64,000 bases of DNA from Egibacter rhizosphaerae (GTDB lineage Bacteria > Actinomycetota > Nitriliruptoria > Euzebyales > Egibacteraceae). Numbering within the stretch: the first letter of the stretch is position 1; each line of letters starts with the position of its first letter. Shown piece by piece: positions 46,856-55,160 of the stretch. The notes beneath the pieces are model-generated. The model made no database searches, had not been told where the DNA came from, and saw only the letters and a list, made by a program, of their open reading frames with translations. The position numbers were made by a program, and so were the translations under genes. The stretch lies in NCBI RefSeq assembly GCF_004322855.1, contig NZ_CP036402.1:186001-250000 (forward strand). Reading direction: 5' to 3'.

Positions 46856-46929
46856 AGCGGACGACGGGATTCGAACCCGCGACCTTCTCGTTGGCAACGA
46901 GACGCTCTAACCAGCTGAGCTACGTCCGC
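46856..46929 (-). tRNA. tRNA-Gly (anticodon GCC)
   Basis: The full cloverleaf is present on the minus strand: acceptor GCGGACG/CGTCCGC with discriminator T, D arm GCTCAGCTGGTTAGAGC, anticodon loop TTGCCAA (GCC), and T arm GCGGGTTCGAATCCCGT. CCA is not encoded. It is 74 nt and isolated. Confidence 0.95.
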
Positions 46930-47007
46930 GTCGATGGACATGCTGCCGCAGCCGTCACGGGACCGCAACTCTCCGGCGGTCCCGGACGCCAGGGTCGTCA
47001 CCCCTGC

Positions 47008-48054
47008 TCACCGACCCGTCGACCCGAACCCGCCGGCGCCCCGCGCACCCCCCGGTGTCTGCTCGTGCGCATCCTCGAACTCGGGCAGTTCGTCCACCTC
47101 GACCGGTGCCACGTGCGCGACCGATTGCACCACGAGCTGCGCGATGCGGTCACCGCGGTGCAGCGTCACCGGCTCAGCGGGATCGAGGTTGACGAGCACG
47201 ACCTTCACCTCGCCGCGATAGCCAGCATCGATCGTGCCGGGCGCGTTGACGAGCGTGACGCCGTGCCGCGCCGCGAGGCCGGATCGAGGATGCACCAACC
47301 CGACGTGTCCCTCGGGGATCGCGACCGCGAGTCCGCTGCCCACCACTGCCCGTGCTCCCGGCGACAGGCGCACGTCCTCGGCCGCGTACAGGTCGAGGCC
47401 GGCATCACCCGGGTGCGCGTAATCCGGGAGGGGCAAGTCGAGATCGAGGCGTCGCACGGGCAGCGGCGCGGCTGTTTTCCCGGTGCCAGACGCTCGCGGG
47501 GCCTCACCGTCGACCAGCCGCGGGACCTCCCCGCTCGGCCGGGGGTCCGAGGCCGGCCGTGGCTTGGAGAGGTGCAGCTCGTCGACCTCGGCACCGATCG
47601 CATCCAGCAAGCGCCCGGGCAGGCGCGCGTCGAGCTGCCACCCGTGCGCGAGGTAGAAGGCCTCGCGACCGGTGCCGGCACGGACGGTCAGCGTGAGCCG
47701 GCTGAGCTCCCGCTCCCAGCCGGCCTGCTCGAGCTCCGCGAGCACTCGGGCCCCCAGCCCACCGCCCCGCACCTGCGGGTCGCGCTGCAACCGCTGGATC
47801 GTCCCGACGTGTCCGGACACCTCGCTGGCTCGCGTGGCGAGGAACCCGAGGGCCAGCACCTCGTCCCCGTCACGGGCCACGACGAGGTCGTCCCGCCCAG
47901 CGGTCACCGCGGAGAGCTGCTGCCGCGCAAGGGGGGCGACCGCCTCGTGGCTCGTCGGGTTGAGGAACCCGACCGCACCGCCGGCGTTGGTCACCCGCAC
48001 CCACAGGTCGACGATGCGCGCCTCGAGTCGATCGTCGACCGGTGGGTTGCGCAT
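47008..48054 (-). CDS. GNAT acetyltransferase-dUTPase fusion protein
   Basis: This 348-aa protein joins a GNAT N-acetyltransferase domain (about 1-185: [21 protein letters not shown], acetyl-CoA loop [14 protein letters not shown], then YLAHGWQ) to a complete trimeric dUTPase (about 205-348). All five dUTPase motifs are seen: [47 protein letters not shown], and the C-terminal GGFGSTGR arm. dUTPase turns dUTP into dUMP and keeps uracil out of DNA. The GNAT substrate is unknown. ATG at 48054 (MRNPPVDD) is chosen. In-frame starts at 48117 and 48156 would add 21 or 34 residues. Confidence 0.9.
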   Translation of the reverse strand: MRNPPVDDRLEARIVDLWVRVTNAGGAVGFLNPTSHEAVAPLARQQLSAVTAGRDDLVVARDGDEVLALGFLATRASEVSGHVGTIQRLQRDPQVRGGGLGARVLAELEQAGWERELSRLTLTVRAGTGREAFYLAHGWQLDARLPGRLLDAIGAEVDELHLSKPRPASDPRPSGEVPRLVDGEAPRASGTGKTAAPLPVRRLDLDLPLPDYAHPGDAGLDLYAAEDVRLSPGARAVVGSGLAVAIPEGHVGLVHPRSGLAARHGVTLVNAPGTIDAGYRGEVKVVLVNLDPAEPVTLHRGDRIAQLVVQSVAHVAPVEVDELPEFEDAHEQTPGGARGAGGFGSTGR

Positions 48055-48345
48055 GAGTTGAACTCTGGATCCGGACACGACCCGGAACCTTAGCGCCCGC
48101 GGCGGATCACCCGACATCGCGCTCCCGATCAGGTTTGGGTCCCCAAGCTCCTCCATGCCACACTTGACGCCGTGACCATCGTCCGATCCGGCGACGCTCG
48201 CACCGACGTCTCATCCTGGTCCGCCTGGTCCGCCAGATGGCGGCGCTCCCGCCGCCCGGCGGTAGACTCTCCGCGGCCCGCGGGCGGGGTCCGCTCCCCG
48301 CGCGGGGGCGGCAGCTCGTCGTCACGACGTCCACCAGGAGGGTTC

Positions 48346-49521
48346 ATGAAGGCTCCGGCGACCCGCTCGGCCGCGAGGGGGCCGGTGACCGGTCCCACCC
48401 GGGGCAGGTGGCGCCGCGGCCTCCTTCGCGCCGCGGTGCTCGGGCTGCTCGTGTCGGTGCTGGCCGCCTGCGCACCGGACGCGCCGCAGGACACGTTCGA
48501 TACCGCCGGGCCCTTCGCGGAAGCGCCCGACCAGCTGTGGAACATCGTGTTCCCCATCGCGGTCGGGGTCTTCATCCTCGTCAACGGGATCCTGATCTTC
48601 GCGATCGTCCGCTTCCGCCGCCGGTCCGACGAGGACGACTCCGAGCTCCCGAGGCAGGTGGCCGGCAACACCCGCCTCGAGATCCTCTGGACGCTCGTGC
48701 CGGCCGTGATCCTCGCGGTGATCGCGGTCCCGACCATCCAGACGACCTTCGACCTCGCGGCGCAGCCCGACGATGCCCTCGAGGTTCGAGTCGTCGCGAA
48801 GCAGTACTGGTTCGAGTTCGAGTACCTCGGTGACGAGGGGCAGGACGTCGTCACGTCGACGCAGTTGCACATCCCGACCGAGCAGCCGGTCTACCTCCAC
48901 ATGGAAGCGCTGTCGGCCCAGCAGCCGGATCCCGGCGGCGTCGGACCCAAGGAGGGCGGTGCGGCCGAGGGCGTGCTCCACTCGTTCTGGGTCCCCCGCC
49001 TCGCCGGCAAGCAGGACATCGTGCCGGGCCAGGTGCGCAACATGTCGATCCAGGCCGACGAGGTGGGGCGCTACGAGGGCCAGTGCGCCCAGTTCTGCGG
49101 GCTCTCGCACAGCCGCATGCGGTTCCAGGTCATCGCCCAGGAGCCCGACGAGTTCCAGGCGTGGCTCGACGAGCAGTCCGAACCGGCCGAGCCGGCCGAC
49201 GAGGCCGACGAGGACCTGGTGGCCGAGGGCGAGCAGGCCTTCACCGAGGCGGCGTGCATCCAGTGTCACGCCATCGAGGGCTATGAGGGACCGGACGGGC
49301 AAGCCGCCGAGGTGCGGATCGGCCCCGACCTCACCCATTTCGCGACCCGCGACACGATGGCCGGCGGCTTCCGTGAGTCCAACCGCGAGAACCTGCGCGC
49401 GTGGCTGGAGGACCCACAGGAGTTCAAGCCCGGCGCGCAGATGCCCAACCTCATCGAGGACGAGCAGATGGACCCCGAGCAGGTCGAGCCGCTGGTCGAG
49501 TACCTCATGAGCCTCGAGTAG
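48346..49521 (+). CDS. ctaC: Cytochrome c oxidase subunit II with fused cytochrome c
   Basis: This 391-aa subunit has a lipoprotein signal (LLVSVLAAC), two transmembrane helices (about 65-88 and 105-128), and an external cupredoxin domain. The CuA ligands lie in QCAQFCGLSHSRMRF (Cys, Cys, His, Met), with VAKQYWFEFEY as the electron-entry Trp. A C-terminal cytochrome c domain (about 288-391) has haem motif CIQCH and a distal Met. It receives electrons for the aa3 oxidase and here carries its own cytochrome c, as in caa3 types. The ATG at 48346 has AGGAGGG upstream. It starts the cta operon. Confidence 0.96.
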   Translation: MKAPATRSAARGPVTGPTRGRWRRGLLRAAVLGLLVSVLAACAPDAPQDTFDTAGPFAEAPDQLWNIVFPIAVGVFILVNGILIFAIVRFRRRSDEDDSELPRQVAGNTRLEILWTLVPAVILAVIAVPTIQTTFDLAAQPDDALEVRVVAKQYWFEFEYLGDEGQDVVTSTQLHIPTEQPVYLHMEALSAQQPDPGGVGPKEGGAAEGVLHSFWVPRLAGKQDIVPGQVRNMSIQADEVGRYEGQCAQFCGLSHSRMRFQVIAQEPDEFQAWLDEQSEPAEPADEADEDLVAEGEQAFTEAACIQCHAIEGYEGPDGQAAEVRIGPDLTHFATRDTMAGGFRESNRENLRAWLEDPQEFKPGAQMPNLIEDEQMDPEQVEPLVEYLMSLE

Positions 49522-49609
49522 CGACGGTGCGGACCAACGCCCGAGCCCGCGAAGCCAAACCGACGATCCACCGATCCGACAGCGAGCAGGTCCGACAGGA
49601 GCCGAGCGC

Positions 49610-51538
49610 ATGAGCGCCATGACCGAAGCACCGGAGCCGAGCCGGCTGCTCCGGCGGCCCAGCAAGGAGACGGGCTTCTGGAGTTGGGTGACGACCGTCG
49701 ATCACAAGCGGATCGGCATCCTCTACTTCGTCACCGCCTTCACCTTCTTCGTCATCGCCGGCATCCAGGCGCTGTTGATCCGCGTCCAGCTGGCCGGCCC
49801 CGACGGGCAGGTCCTGAACGCGGACCAGTACAACCAGCTGTTCACGATGCACGGCCTGACGATGATCTTCCTCGCGCTCATGCCGTTGTCCGCGGGGTTC
49901 TTCAACTATGTGCTCCCGCTGCAGATCGGCGCGCGCGACGTCGCCTTCCCCCGCCTGAACGCCCTGTCGTACTGGGTGTTCCTGTTGGGCGGCATCTTCA
50001 TCTACTCGAGCATCTTCCTCGGGGGTATGCCCGACGGCGGCTGGTTCAACTACGCGCCGCTGTCGAGCGAGGTCGGGCCCGACCCCGGCAACACCGACGT
50101 GTACGCCGGCCACGCGTCACGGATGCTGTTCTACTCCGTGGGGCTGCAGATCGTCGGGCTCGCGTCCCTGATCCAGGCCGTGAACATGGTGACCACGATC
50201 CTCAACATGCGAGCGCCCGGCATGCGTCTCATGCGGATGCCGGTGTTCACCTGGATGTCGCTGGTCACGAACTTCCTGCTGCTGTTCGCGATCCCGATCA
50301 TCGCGGTCGCGCTCTGGCAATTGATGTTCGACGTCCGCTTCGACGGACGGTACTTCGACCCCACCCAGGGCGGCGACCCGATCCTGTGGCAGCACATGTT
50401 CTGGCTGTTCGGCCATCCCGAGGTCTACATCCTGATCCTGCCGGCCTTCGGGATCGTCTCCGAGGTGCTGCCGGTGTTCAGCCGCAAGCCGGTCTTCGGC
50501 TACTCCGCGCTAGTGTTCAGCGGGCTGGCGATCGCTTTCCTCGGGTTCGGCGTCTGGGCGCACCACATGTTCGCCTCGGGGCTCGGCCCGGTCGCCAACA
50601 GCGCCTTCGCGCTCACCACGATGTTCATCGCGGTCCCCACCGGGGTGAAGATCTTCAACTGGCTCGGCACGATATGGGGCGGTCGCATCCGCTTCACGAC
50701 GGCGCTGATGTTCGCTCTCGGGCTCGTCGCGATGTTCACCATCGGCGGGCTCTCGGGTGTGACCCACGCGATCGTCCCGCACAACTACCAGCACACCGAC
50801 ACCTACTACGTCGTTGCGCACTTCCACTACGTGCTCTTCGGCGGCACGATGTTCGGCATCTTCGCGGGGGTCTACTACTGGTTCCCGAAGATGACCGGCC
50901 GCATGCTGGGCGAGCGGATCGGCAAGTGGCACTTCTGGCTCACCTTCATCGGTTTCAACCTCACGTTCGCGCCGATGCACATCGTGGGGTTGCAGGGGAT
51001 GCCCCGACGCATCGACAGCTACCCCGCCGGCTACGGCTGGGAGTTCTGGAACCAGGTGGAGACCTGGGGCTCCTTCATCATCGCGTTCAGCGTGCTGCTG
51101 TTCCTCATCAACGTCGTGTGGAGCAAGCGCCACGGCGAGATCGCCGGTGACGACCCCTGGGACGCCCGCACGATCGAATGGATGACGACCTCGCCGCCAC
51201 CCCAGCACGACTGGGACGTCGTGCCCGAGGTGACCGCCCGCGACGAGCTCTGGCACCGCAAGTACGCGGTCGGACGTGGTCGCGGGGTCCGGGTGCCCGC
51301 CGGCGCGTCGCACGACCACGCGGGCCCCGAGGACGAGGGCGAGCACCACCCCGAGCACATCCACATGCCGGACCGATCCTTCTACCCGCTGATCGTCGCC
51401 CTGGGGATCTTCGTGATGGGCTACGGCCCGTTCACCGGCGGTGCGCTCATGTGGGGCATCATCGCGACCGGGATCGCGATCCTGCTGTTCGGAGCGTTCG
51501 GCTGGGCGTTCGAGCCCACCGCCGAGGAGGAGCACTGA
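49610..51538 (+). CDS. ctaD: Cytochrome c oxidase subunit I
   Basis: This 642-aa catalytic subunit has 12 or more transmembrane helices. Haem and CuB ligand motifs are visible: MHGLTMIF, HPEVYILILPAFG (CuB His and the His-Tyr region), HYQ-type HNYQHTDTYYVVAHFHYVLFGG with the haem a3 and a ligands. The C-terminal extension (about 560-640) carries a His/Glu-rich linker (HDHAGPEDEGEHHPEHIH) and two further hydrophobic segments, an added pair often seen in actinobacterial CtaD. It reduces oxygen and pumps protons. It follows ctaC by 88 bp. Its stop overlaps the ctaE start (TGATG). Confidence 0.97.
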   Translation: MSAMTEAPEPSRLLRRPSKETGFWSWVTTVDHKRIGILYFVTAFTFFVIAGIQALLIRVQLAGPDGQVLNADQYNQLFTMHGLTMIFLALMPLSAGFFNYVLPLQIGARDVAFPRLNALSYWVFLLGGIFIYSSIFLGGMPDGGWFNYAPLSSEVGPDPGNTDVYAGHASRMLFYSVGLQIVGLASLIQAVNMVTTILNMRAPGMRLMRMPVFTWMSLVTNFLLLFAIPIIAVALWQLMFDVRFDGRYFDPTQGGDPILWQHMFWLFGHPEVYILILPAFGIVSEVLPVFSRKPVFGYSALVFSGLAIAFLGFGVWAHHMFASGLGPVANSAFALTTMFIAVPTGVKIFNWLGTIWGGRIRFTTALMFALGLVAMFTIGGLSGVTHAIVPHNYQHTDTYYVVAHFHYVLFGGTMFGIFAGVYYWFPKMTGRMLGERIGKWHFWLTFIGFNLTFAPMHIVGLQGMPRRIDSYPAGYGWEFWNQVETWGSFIIAFSVLLFLINVVWSKRHGEIAGDDPWDARTIEWMTTSPPPQHDWDVVPEVTARDELWHRKYAVGRGRGVRVPAGASHDHAGPEDEGEHHPEHIHMPDRSFYPLIVALGIFVMGYGPFTGGALMWGIIATGIAILLFGAFGWAFEPTAEEEH

Positions 51539-52173
51539 TGGCCGAGGCCACGACGACGACCGACGGCGGGGGCGAGCCCGCGGGCGGAGGCGACCACCCC
51601 GCCCCGAGCCTCGGGGTGAGCAACGAGAAGCTCGGCATGTGGGTGTTCCTCGCCTCCGAATGCCTCTTCTTCGGGGCCTTCGTCGCCGCGTACCTGATCT
51701 ACATGACGTCGTACGGCGACTCGCCGGAGATCAACCCCGGGACGATCTACGACATCCCGTTCACCTCCGTCTCGACGTTCGTGCTGCTGATGAGCTCTCT
51801 CGGGATCGTGCTCGCCCTCACAGGAGCGCAACGGGGCGACGAGCGCATGATGCGGACGTGGCTGCTCGCGACCGCGCTCATGGGCGCGATCTTCCTGTCG
51901 GGGCAGATCTACGAGTTCACGGTCTTCATCGAGGAGGGCATGACCCTCTCGACGAGCCCCTTCACGACGAGCTTCTACGTGCTCACCGGCTTCCACGGCG
52001 TGCACGTGACCGTCGGGGTGCTCATGCTGCTGATCCTGTGGTCGCGGTCGCTGATGGGCAAGCTGAACCACCGCAGGAGTGAGATCGTCGAGAACGTGGG
52101 CCTCTACTGGCACTTCGTCGACATCGTGTGGATCGTGATCTTCACGCTCATCTACCTGGTCCCGGTCGAGTAG
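51538..52173 (+). CDS. ctaE: Cytochrome c oxidase subunit III
   Basis: This 211-aa membrane subunit has five predicted helices (about 35-58, 78-98, 108-130, 142-165 and 180-205). Family motifs are KLGMWVFLASECLFFGAFVAAYL, LTGFHGVHVTVGVLMLL with the conserved His pair, and a final YWHFVDIVWIVIFTLIYL. The N-terminal 25 residues are a Gly/Thr-rich tail, and Glu in ASECLF sits where subunit III controls proton uptake. It shares one base with the ctaD stop and is followed by ctaF after 11 bp. Confidence 0.97.
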   Translation: MAEATTTTDGGGEPAGGGDHPAPSLGVSNEKLGMWVFLASECLFFGAFVAAYLIYMTSYGDSPEINPGTIYDIPFTSVSTFVLLMSSLGIVLALTGAQRGDERMMRTWLLATALMGAIFLSGQIYEFTVFIEEGMTLSTSPFTTSFYVLTGFHGVHVTVGVLMLLILWSRSLMGKLNHRRSEIVENVGLYWHFVDIVWIVIFTLIYLVPVE

Positions 52174-52184
52174 CGAGGGCACGC

Positions 52185-52517
52185 ATGGCCAACCCCACCA
52201 CCGAGCAGTCGACGACCGAGGGCGAGGACCTCGAGCACGGCGACGACCACCACAACCACCCCGGCGTCAGGGAGTACATCGAGGTGGCGGCCATCCTCGC
52301 CGTCCTGACCGCGATGGAGGTGGCGATCCACTTCCTGCCGATCGCGAGCAGGGTCGCGGTTCCCGTGTTGATCGTGCTCACGATCATGAAGTTCCTGCTC
52401 GTCATCCTCTGGTTCATGCACCTGCGGTTCGACACGCCCCTCTTCCGTCGCTTGTTCGCGATCGGGTTGGCCTTCGCGTCCGTGCTGTTCCTGGTCACCG
52501 CCATCATGTCCCTGTAG
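52185..52517 (+). CDS. ctaF: Cytochrome c oxidase subunit IV
   Basis: This 110-aa subunit has three predicted helices (about 35-52, 58-76 and 85-108) after a His/Asp-rich N-terminal tail (EHGDDHHNHPG). It has the pattern of the actinobacterial/Bacillus COX4 family: YIEVAAILAVLTAMEV, LIVLTIMKFLLVILWFMHLRFDTPLF. It sits 11 bp after ctaE, 23 bp before ctaG. The subunit stabilises the oxidase complex. Confidence 0.93.
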   Translation: MANPTTEQSTTEGEDLEHGDDHHNHPGVREYIEVAAILAVLTAMEVAIHFLPIASRVAVPVLIVLTIMKFLLVILWFMHLRFDTPLFRRLFAIGLAFASVLFLVTAIMSL

Positions 52518-52540
52518 CCCTCAACACCTGAGGCCGTCCC

Positions 52541-53410
52541 GTGGGACCGTCCGCGTTCGGATGGGAGCCGCACCCCGAGGTCTGGCTGCTCGCCGGCGGC
52601 CTGTTGGTGGCCTATGCGGCCGTGCTGCGCTCGCGAACCCCGGGCGCTCCGGCCACGCGGGCCGTCTCCCGGTCGCAGCTGTGGGCCTTCGCGGCCGGCG
52701 TGCTCGTCCTCTGGCTGACCCTCGACTGGCCGCTGCACGCGCTGGCCAGCGAGATGCTGGCGGCCCACATGGTCCAGCACCTGCTGCTCGCGTTCGTCGC
52801 CGTCCCGCTGTTGCTCCTCGGACTCCCGGGCTGGCTGCTGCGCGGCATGCTCTCACCCGCACCGCTGCGCGCTGCCTGGCGGTGGCTCACCCGCCCCCTC
52901 ACCGCCCTGCTGCTCTTCAACAGCGCCCTGATCGCGTTGCACTGGCCGGCGCTCGTCAACACGGCCGCGACCCATCATCTGCTGCACACGGGCACGCACC
53001 TCGCGCTGGTCGCGGTCGCCTTCGTGCTGTGGTGGCCGGTGCTGTCCCCGCTGCCCGAGATGCCACCCCTCGAGTACCCGTGGGCGATCGCCTACCTGTT
53101 CGCCCAGTCGACGCTGCCCGCGGTCCCCGCCAGCGTCCTGACCTACGGCGGCGAGGCCTGGTTCGACGCCTACGCGCTAACCGCACCCCTGTGGGGGCTG
53201 GATCCCCTCCTCGACCAGCAGATCGCCGGACTCGTGTTCAAGATCGGGGGCGTCCTGCTGCTCTGGGGGGTCATCCTGGCGCTGTTCCTGCGCTGGCATT
53301 ATGAGGAGGAGAACGGGGCCCCGGACATACGGTACTGGCGCGACGTGGCGCCCGAGTTGCCGCAGGGCGCCCGTCATCCCCGACGGGCCGACCCGCCCCC
53401 GGAGCCCTAG
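52541..53410 (+). CDS. ctaG: Cytochrome c oxidase assembly factor CtaG (caa3 type)
   Basis: This 289-aa membrane protein of the caa3_CtaG family has about seven predicted helices. It has the characteristic His-rich core MLAAHMVQHLLLAFVAVPLLLLGL and later THHLLHTGTHLALV, plus W-x-P-type PVLSPLPEMPPLEYPWAIAYLF. It is proposed to insert copper into the CuB centre of subunit I. Start GTG at 52541 (GPSAFGWEPHPEVW). The last gene of the ctaC-D-E-F-G run, with the cupredoxin gene 79 bp further on. Confidence 0.94.
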   Translation: MGPSAFGWEPHPEVWLLAGGLLVAYAAVLRSRTPGAPATRAVSRSQLWAFAAGVLVLWLTLDWPLHALASEMLAAHMVQHLLLAFVAVPLLLLGLPGWLLRGMLSPAPLRAAWRWLTRPLTALLLFNSALIALHWPALVNTAATHHLLHTGTHLALVAVAFVLWWPVLSPLPEMPPLEYPWAIAYLFAQSTLPAVPASVLTYGGEAWFDAYALTAPLWGLDPLLDQQIAGLVFKIGGVLLLWGVILALFLRWHYEEENGAPDIRYWRDVAPELPQGARHPRRADPPPEP

Positions 53411-53489
53411 GCTGCACGCGTGAGACGCCATCACCCACGCGGACGACCGCCGCTGCCCATGCCGACCTGCGACGACGAGGCCACGCGAG

Positions 53490-54149
53490 ATGAACGAGAA
53501 CTTCCGCAAGCGCTACTTCACCCCGCTGCTGTTGCCGCTCGGCGTGCTGGGTGCGATCGCCCTCTTCGGCTATTCGATGTCCCGGATCTTCCTGGCCATC
53601 CCCGCGATCGGGGCGACGCTGGTCGCCCTACTGCTCGCCGGCTACGTCCTGTTCGTCGCGTCGCTCGTGGGCAGCCGCAAGCACGTGCCCGTCCGAACGC
53701 TGTCGGTGAGCATCGCCGTCGGCCTCGCCGCGGTGGTCGGCGCGGGCATCATCGCCAACGCGGTCGGTCCCCGCGAGATCACTCCCCCCACCGCGCACGG
53801 CGAGGAGGAGCCCGCGGACGAGGAGAACGGCGAGGAGAACGGTGAAGAGGACGCCGAGGACCTCGACGCCGACGAGACCGTCGAGCTCGTGGCGGGAGAC
53901 ATGTACTACGAGGACGTCCCCGACCAGGTCTCCGCAGGCGAGATCGGCTTCGTGATGGAGAACGAGGGCCAGACCGAACACGACATCCATGTCGAGGAGC
54001 TCGGCGACGAGGAGATCGTCCCGCTCACCAGCGGAGGAGAGACCGGGACCGGCACCGTCGAGCTCGAGCCCGGTACCTACACGCTCTACTGCTCGGTGCC
54101 CGGCCACCGGGAAGCAGGGATGGAGTTCACCCTCGAGGTGACCGACTAG
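53490..54149 (+). CDS. Membrane-anchored cupredoxin (plastocyanin-like)
   Basis: This 219-aa protein has three hydrophobic segments in the first 95 residues (about 12-30, 38-60 and 72-92), an acidic Glu/Asn/Gly linker, and a C-terminal cupredoxin domain (about 125-219). The type-1 copper ligands are His in TEHDIHV and Cys-His-Met in YCSVPGHREAGM. It could carry electrons to the oxidase encoded upstream. The stop is immediately followed by the GTG of gpgS with no gap. A TAGGCT box at 53410-53415 could give it its own promoter 70 bp upstream. Confidence 0.88.
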   Translation: MNENFRKRYFTPLLLPLGVLGAIALFGYSMSRIFLAIPAIGATLVALLLAGYVLFVASLVGSRKHVPVRTLSVSIAVGLAAVVGAGIIANAVGPREITPPTAHGEEEPADEENGEENGEEDAEDLDADETVELVAGDMYYEDVPDQVSAGEIGFVMENEGQTEHDIHVEELGDEEIVPLTSGGETGTGTVELEPGTYTLYCSVPGHREAGMEFTLEVTD

Positions 54150-55124
54150 GTGTCGCCCGCACGAGGCAGCGACGAGTGGTTCGCGCGTCGCACGTATCGT
54201 GCTCTGGACCACCATCCCTACGAGGTCGCTGCCCGCAAGATGGAGAGCGAGCTCACCGTCTCCGTGGTGATCCCGGCGCGCAACGAGGCGGCGACGATCG
54301 CGGACGTCGTCTCGATGGTCGCCTCCCTTCCCGAGCACGTTGTGGACGAACTCGTCGTCATGGACGGGGGCAGCGAGGACGCCACGGCCGAACGCGCCGC
54401 TGCGGCCGGCGCCCGCGTGCACCGGGACACGGCGATCCTCGCCGAGCATCAGCCCTCCCTGGGAAAGGGTGACGCGCTCTGGCGCTCCCTCGCGGTCACG
54501 AGCGGCCAGGTCGTCGTCTTCGTGGACGCCGATCTGCACAAGCCGGATCCAGCGCTGGTGTGGGGACTGCTCGTGCCCTTCCTGGCCGAGCCCGAGGTGC
54601 AACTCGTCAAGGCGTTCTACGAGCGATCCGTCGGGGACCGCGGGAGCGCCGAGGAAGGGGGCGGCCGGGTCACCGAGCTCCTCGCCCGGCCACTGCTGAA
54701 CCTGTTCTGGCCCGAGCTCGCCGCGGTCGTCCAGCCGCTCGCGGGTGAGTACGCGGGACGGCGGTCGCTGCTCGAGCAGCTCCCCTTCTTCACCGGCTAC
54801 GGGGTGGAGTTCGGGTTGCTCGTCGACACGTTCGCCCACGCGGGCCCCGAGGCGCTCGCTCAGGTCGACGTGGGCGAGCGCATCCATCACCACCAACCGC
54901 TGCCCGACCTCTCGCGGATGGCGGCCACCATCGCCCAGGTCGCGATGCACCGGCTCGCGGCCGAGGGCCGCATCGACCCCACGACCCTCTTTCGCGACGG
55001 CGAGATCCCGCGAAGTCTCACGCAGTTCGTGCGCGACTCCGACGACCGCGTCGAATCCGTGCACCACGACGTCGGGGTACGGGAACGCCCCCCGATCGCG
55101 CAGGTCCTCGATTCCCTGGCATAG
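54150..55124 (+). CDS. gpgS: Glucosyl-3-phosphoglycerate synthase
   Basis: This GT81 enzyme makes glucosyl-3-phosphoglycerate from NDP-glucose and 3-phosphoglycerate, the first step to glucosylglycerate. The protein is 324 aa, the same length as mycobacterial GpgS. It has VSVVIPARNEAATIADVV, VMDGGSEDAT, FVDADLHKPDP (metal-binding DxD-like motif), QPLAGEYAGRRSLLEQLPFFTGYGVEFGLL, and VGERIHHHQPL. GTG start at 54150 directly abuts the cupredoxin stop, so translation may be coupled. No dedicated GpgP phosphatase is recognisable nearby, but a GH13_18 glucosylglycerate-type phosphorylase is convergent. Confidence 0.92.
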   Translation: MSPARGSDEWFARRTYRALDHHPYEVAARKMESELTVSVVIPARNEAATIADVVSMVASLPEHVVDELVVMDGGSEDATAERAAAAGARVHRDTAILAEHQPSLGKGDALWRSLAVTSGQVVVFVDADLHKPDPALVWGLLVPFLAEPEVQLVKAFYERSVGDRGSAEEGGGRVTELLARPLLNLFWPELAAVVQPLAGEYAGRRSLLEQLPFFTGYGVEFGLLVDTFAHAGPEALAQVDVGERIHHHQPLPDLSRMAATIAQVAMHRLAAEGRIDPTTLFRDGEIPRSLTQFVRDSDDRVESVHHDVGVRERPPIAQVLDSLA

Positions 55125-55160
55125 ACGCCGGGGACGCGATCACGACGGAACGAGCCCGCC

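Noticed and set aside
53420-53845. 141-aa + frame beginning 7 nt after a TAGGCT box
   Set aside because: It reads out of frame through the cupredoxin gene and is Arg-rich without motifs. The cupredoxin has copper ligands and the better case.
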